From contig JAQYFM010000122.1 of NCBI GenBank assembly GCA_028723145.1, forward strand, positions 1-9,104: a stretch of DNA of 9,104 nucleotides. Reading direction: 5' to 3'. The DNA comes from Spirochaetales bacterium (GTDB lineage Bacteria; Spirochaetota; Spirochaetia; Sphaerochaetales; Sphaerochaetaceae). A program made the position numbers and the translations under genes. Each line of letters starts with the position of its first letter. Position 1 is the first letter of the stretch. Below are positions 6,135 through 9,104 of the stretch, piece after piece. The notes under the pieces were generated by a model that was not told the DNA's origin, made no database searches, and saw nothing but the letters and a program-made list of their open reading frames with translations.

Positions 6135-6190
6135 ATGTCTAATAATTATTTTACTTATGACAATATTTATTTTGTAAAATTTAAATATTT

Positions 6191-6220
6191 TTGAAAAATA
6201 TATGATACACTTTTAATAAT
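6191..6220 (+). promoter_or_regulatory. Possible promoter of the histidine kinase gene
   Basis: TTGAAA (6191-6196, five of six) and AATAAT (6215-6220, five of six) are separated by 18 bp, placing the start near 6227 and giving an untranslated leader of about 50 nt. The surroundings are so AT-rich that other -10-like hexamers exist (for example TATGAT at 6201-6206), so the assignment is tentative. Confidence 0.35.
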
Positions 6221-6275
6221 TAGTTGACCTATGTCTTAAGAATTATAGGTATGAAAGTATGGGGAAAATAAATAT

Positions 6276-9104
6276 ATGGCAGGGGAAATAGCTTACAAAG
6301 AGCAATCTATTCGTGAATTTCTTAATGAATATTTAGCTATCACCAAAAATGGATATAATATCAATGCAGTTCTTGAGTATGTTGCCAAACACTTTAAAGC
6401 TGATAGAGCTTATGTATTTGAAACAGATTTAGAAAAAAAAGTATTTAATAATACCTATGAATGGGTAAGGAAAGGTATGACTGCCGAAATTCACAATCTG
6501 CAAAATATCCCATTTGATGGCTTAGAGCCATGGTTTGATGCTTTTTTCAATGAAGGTGAATTCTTTATTACATCTTTAGATGATAATTATACTCCTGACA
6601 GTGTTACCTACCAAATATTAGAGCCCCAAGGAATTGAAAGCCTAATGGCAGCACCATTTATCGTTAATGGTGAACTATGTGGTTTTTTAGGTGTTGATAA
6701 CCCTAAAAGAGCAACAGATGATTTACTACTTCTAAAGTTAGTTGCTACTGAAATTTATAGTGATATTGTAAAAAATAGAGATGCAAATAAGCAACTTAAA
6801 GATAAGATTAATATTATAAAAAGTTTAAGTGAGATTTATACAAGTGTTTATGTAATCGATCTTAAAACTAAAACTTTTGAACGAGTTTCATCAATCCCTG
6901 AAATTGAGAATAAAATAGGGTTTATTGGAAGTGCTGAGGAAAAGTTTAATTATTTTTGTGATAATTTAGTGCTTGATGAGTGTAAAGATGAAATGCGTGC
7001 CTTTACCAACTTAGATACAGTTAAAGAAAGATTAGAAAACAAAAAGATTATTTCTAAAGATTATTTAAGTAATGCTATTATTTCTCCAGTTCAAAAAAAT
7101 AATCCAATTTGGACTAGGTGCTCATTTATTGAAGGAAAAAGAAATAAAGATGGTGAATTAATTAGTGTAATTTTTGTAACAGAGAATATTCACGATACTA
7201 AAGCAAAGGAAATAGAGATTACCAATAAGCTTCAAGAAAGTAATAAAGAGCTATCTGTATTATTAGATCAAGAAAGAAAAAATACCCTAATGATTAATGC
7301 ACTAGGTAATTCCTTCTTTACACTAATGTTAGTTGATCTTGAATTTAATACATTTAAACTAATTAGAGGGTTAGAGTTCAGTTCTTATCTTGATGCTAGG
7401 AGTGTTTTAAGTGCTATCACAGATACATTAGTTGCTCCTGAGTATAAATCTACAATAAGAGTATTTACAGATTTTAATTCAATCAGTGCCCATATAAAGA
7501 GAGGAGAAAGTGCAGAGCATGAATACCTCTCAATAAATGGTGGATGGCATCGTCTAACAATACTCCCTGTTGAATATGATAAGAGTGGTACTATTACAAA
7601 AGTAATAATTGGTATTAAAGATATTACCCAAGAAAAGAAAGCATTATCTAATCAAGATAATCTGATTCTTGCGCTTTCTATGGCTTATGAAAATATCTAT
7701 GTTGTAAATTTTGAATCTAAAATCTCTATTTGTTATCGTATGGGTTCCAAGATTATGAATAGATATGGAGAATCCTTCTCTTCTGGTAATTATGAGGATA
7801 ATCTTTTGTCTTATGTAAAAAATGAGGTTTTAAAAGAAGATCAAAAGTTATTCGATTCTATATTATCAGTTGATAATGTTAAAAGACTGTTAGAGAAAGA
7901 TAGAGACTTTTACTTCAATTATCGAGTTTTACGAAATGATGAGGTTAAATACTTCCAATGCCAGCTAGTATGTCCTGAAATAAATGGTAGTGCATTTATC
8001 ATTGGGTTTAAAGATATAGATGATGAGATGAGAAAAAATATTATTCTCACTCATGAAATGGAGACTCAAAGTGAAATCATTCAAGGTCTTGCAAGCGATT
8101 ACTACTCTGTACTTCTAGTTGATCCAATTAATGATAGTGTGGTAACCAACCGTGCTTTAGGCATAGCTGGTAAATCTATCAGAGATTTATTTATTGCAGA
8201 GGGTGGTTCTTGGTCTGAGGGCTTAAAAATCTATTCTGAGAGTGTTTCTGATAGTAGTAGAGCTGAATTTTTACATAAGCTATCACCAGAATATCTTAAT
8301 ACTCATGATAGTGATTATTCTTTTATCTATGAAAAGAATACTACTGATGGAATCAAGTATTTGCAAGTTAAGGTTGCCTTTGTAAAAGAAAAAAATGGTA
8401 AGGTATATGTAGTTGTTGGAACAAGGAATGTTGATGAATTAATCAAAAAAGAAAAGCAACAGGAAGTAGCTTTGCAAGCTGCATTTGATGCGGCGGAGGC
8501 TGCAAATAGAGCTAAAACAGATTTCTTATCCAATATGAGCCATGATATTAGAACTCCAATGAATGGAATTATTGGAATGACAGCTATTGCAGCAGCTCAT
8601 ATCGATGATGAAGAACGTGTTAAGGATTGTCTTGGTAAAATTACTAAGGCAAGTAAGCACCTTCTTAGCTTAATTAATGAAGTTCTTGATATGAGCAAAA
8701 TTGAATCTGGAAAAGTTGATCTAATTGAAGAGGAATTCAATATATCTGATTTAATTGACAACCTTATTTCAATGAATATGTCATTAATTCAAAAGCATCA
8801 TCATACTTTAAAGGTAAATATTCAAAATGTTGAGCATGAAGATGTAATTGGTGATAGCTTTAGAATTCAAAAGGTATTTACCAACCTTATGAGTAATGCT
8901 GTCAAGTTCACTCCAGATGGTGGCAATATTACATTAACAATTAGGGAGCAGCCAAATAACCAGGCAAAGGTTGCTTGCTTTGAGTTTATCTTTGAAGATA
9001 ACGGTATTGGTATTAGTAGTGATTTTATTGATAAAGTCTTTGATCCATTTGTAAGATCTGAAGATGGAAGAGTGTCAAAAATCCAAGGTACTGGTCTCGG
9101 AATG
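6276..9104 (+). CDS. Cytosolic GAF/PAS sensor histidine kinase, 3' end outside window
   Basis: The frame runs without a stop from ATG 6276 (GGGGA at 6261-6265, 10 nt upstream; in-frame stop at 6252) to the window edge: 943 residues, incomplete. Residues about 8-168 form a GAF domain (RAYVFE early; QGIESLMAAPF and GFLGVDNP late). Four divergent PAS-like units follow, with cores near Asp195, Asp354, Asn478 and Asp616. A coiled coil (about 712-748) leads to the HisKA box SNMSHDIRTPMNGIIGM, with the phospho-acceptor His756. The HATPase domain shows the N box NLMSNAVKFTPDGG (Asn874), G1 box EDNGIGIS (908-913) and, at the edge, the G2 box GTGLGM. I see no membrane helix or signal peptide, so it should sense a cytosolic cue. 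Related proteins often carry C-terminal receiver domains, but whether this one does lies outside the window. Ligand and partner regulator are unknown; adjacency to the lacI-type gene is divergent and does not prove a link. Confidence 0.92.
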   Translation, partial: MAGEIAYKEQSIREFLNEYLAITKNGYNINAVLEYVAKHFKADRAYVFETDLEKKVFNNTYEWVRKGMTAEIHNLQNIPFDGLEPWFDAFFNEGEFFITSLDDNYTPDSVTYQILEPQGIESLMAAPFIVNGELCGFLGVDNPKRATDDLLLLKLVATEIYSDIVKNRDANKQLKDKINIIKSLSEIYTSVYVIDLKTKTFERVSSIPEIENKIGFIGSAEEKFNYFCDNLVLDECKDEMRAFTNLDTVKERLENKKIISKDYLSNAIISPVQKNNPIWTRCSFIEGKRNKDGELISVIFVTENIHDTKAKEIEITNKLQESNKELSVLLDQERKNTLMINALGNSFFTLMLVDLEFNTFKLIRGLEFSSYLDARSVLSAITDTLVAPEYKSTIRVFTDFNSISAHIKRGESAEHEYLSINGGWHRLTILPVEYDKSGTITKVIIGIKDITQEKKALSNQDNLILALSMAYENIYVVNFESKISICYRMGSKIMNRYGESFSSGNYEDNLLSYVKNEVLKEDQKLFDSILSVDNVKRLLEKDRDFYFNYRVLRNDEVKYFQCQLVCPEINGSAFIIGFKDIDDEMRKNIILTHEMETQSEIIQGLASDYYSVLLVDPINDSVVTNRALGIAGKSIRDLFIAEGGSWSEGLKIYSESVSDSSRAEFLHKLSPEYLNTHDSDYSFIYEKNTTDGIKYLQVKVAFVKEKNGKVYVVVGTRNVDELIKKEKQQEVALQAAFDAAEAANRAKTDFLSNMSHDIRTPMNGIIGMTAIAAAHIDDEERVKDCLGKITKASKHLLSLINEVLDMSKIESGKVDLIEEEFNISDLIDNLISMNMSLIQKHHHTLKVNIQNVEHEDVIGDSFRIQKVFTNLMSNAVKFTPDGGNITLTIREQPNNQAKVACFEFIFEDNGIGISSDFIDKVFDPFVRSEDGRVSKIQGTGLGM

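Larger units (their letters stand above)
5963..6275. other. AT-rich divergent intergenic region between the lacI-type gene and the histidine kinase gene
   Basis: These 313 bp carry no convincing gene or structured RNA. They hold the 5' untranslated regions and promoters of the two divergent genes, an inverted repeat at 6116-6134, a possible kinase promoter at 6191-6220, and two direct copies of CTTATGAC (6112-6119 and 6154-6161) spaced 42 bp apart, about four helical turns. A six-codon ATG frame (6251-6271) just before the kinase has no ribosome-binding site and is not called. Confidence 0.6.

Noticed and set aside
6224..6249. TTGACC ... TATAGG as a promoter for the kinase
   Set aside because: The spacer is only 14 bp and the -10 match is weak. 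TTGAAA-N18-AATAAT is the better candidate.
6251..6271. Six-codon ATG frame directly upstream of the kinase start
   Set aside because: It has no ribosome-binding site and the kinase start has its own GGGGA. It is too short to support.
8327..8533. Minus-strand open frame inside the histidine kinase gene
   Set aside because: It is antisense to the last PAS-like unit and coiled coil of a clear kinase. Its Ala/Ser/Phe-rich translation mirrors the coiled-coil codons.
1..9104. Mobile elements, CRISPR arrays, tRNA or rRNA genes
   Set aside because: No transposase or integrase motifs, terminal repeats, regularly spaced repeats, or RNA-gene signatures were seen on either strand.

Overview
The window is AT-rich, with short intergenic gaps, Shine-Dalgarno-type starts and codon choice typical of low-GC Firmicutes. 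The style of the proteins (an SHDIRTPMNGIIGM-type histidine kinase with a GAF input, a clostridial FGGY kinase with LWCDTST, a LacI regulator with SRGTVDRALNNRG) suggests a Clostridia member, most likely Lachnospiraceae. This is an inference from remembered family features, not from a search.

Layout. Positions 2-283 (+) hold the C-terminal end of a GNAT acetyltransferase. It converges on, and overlaps by 6 bp, a complete mgtE magnesium transporter/channel gene (278-1678, -). Upstream of mgtE, 1679-1997 is a dense control region. On the minus strand it holds a candidate 25-codon leader ORF with a good Shine-Dalgarno sequence and potential RNA stems. On the plus strand it holds a strong sigma-A-type promoter (TTGACA-N17-GATAAT) followed by a GC-rich 20-bp near-palindrome at the predicted transcription start.

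That promoter drives a two-gene sugar operon: an L-fucose/L-arabinose-isomerase-fold protein (1998-3491) and a xylulokinase-like FGGY kinase (3495-4967), 3 bp apart. A LacI-family repressor gene (4964-5962, -) runs head-on into the operon. The two 3' ends overlap by 4 bp inside the loop of a shared bidirectional terminator hairpin. The simplest model is that the LacI protein binds the palindrome at 1967-1986 and blocks the operon until its sugar is present. An aldose (pentose, or a 6-deoxy sugar) would then be isomerised to a ketose and phosphorylated. The identity of the sugar cannot be read from the sequence.

Positions 5963-6275 form a very AT-rich divergent intergenic region with an operator-like inverted repeat. 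From 6276 to the window edge (+) runs a large, open-ended cytosolic sensor histidine kinase: GAF, four degenerate PAS-like units, HisKA, and an HATPase that is cut off at its G2 box.

I see no mobile element, CRISPR array, tRNA or rRNA. No clearly new multigene system is apparent. The most promising unexplained element is the peptide-coding, possibly structured leader of mgtE.
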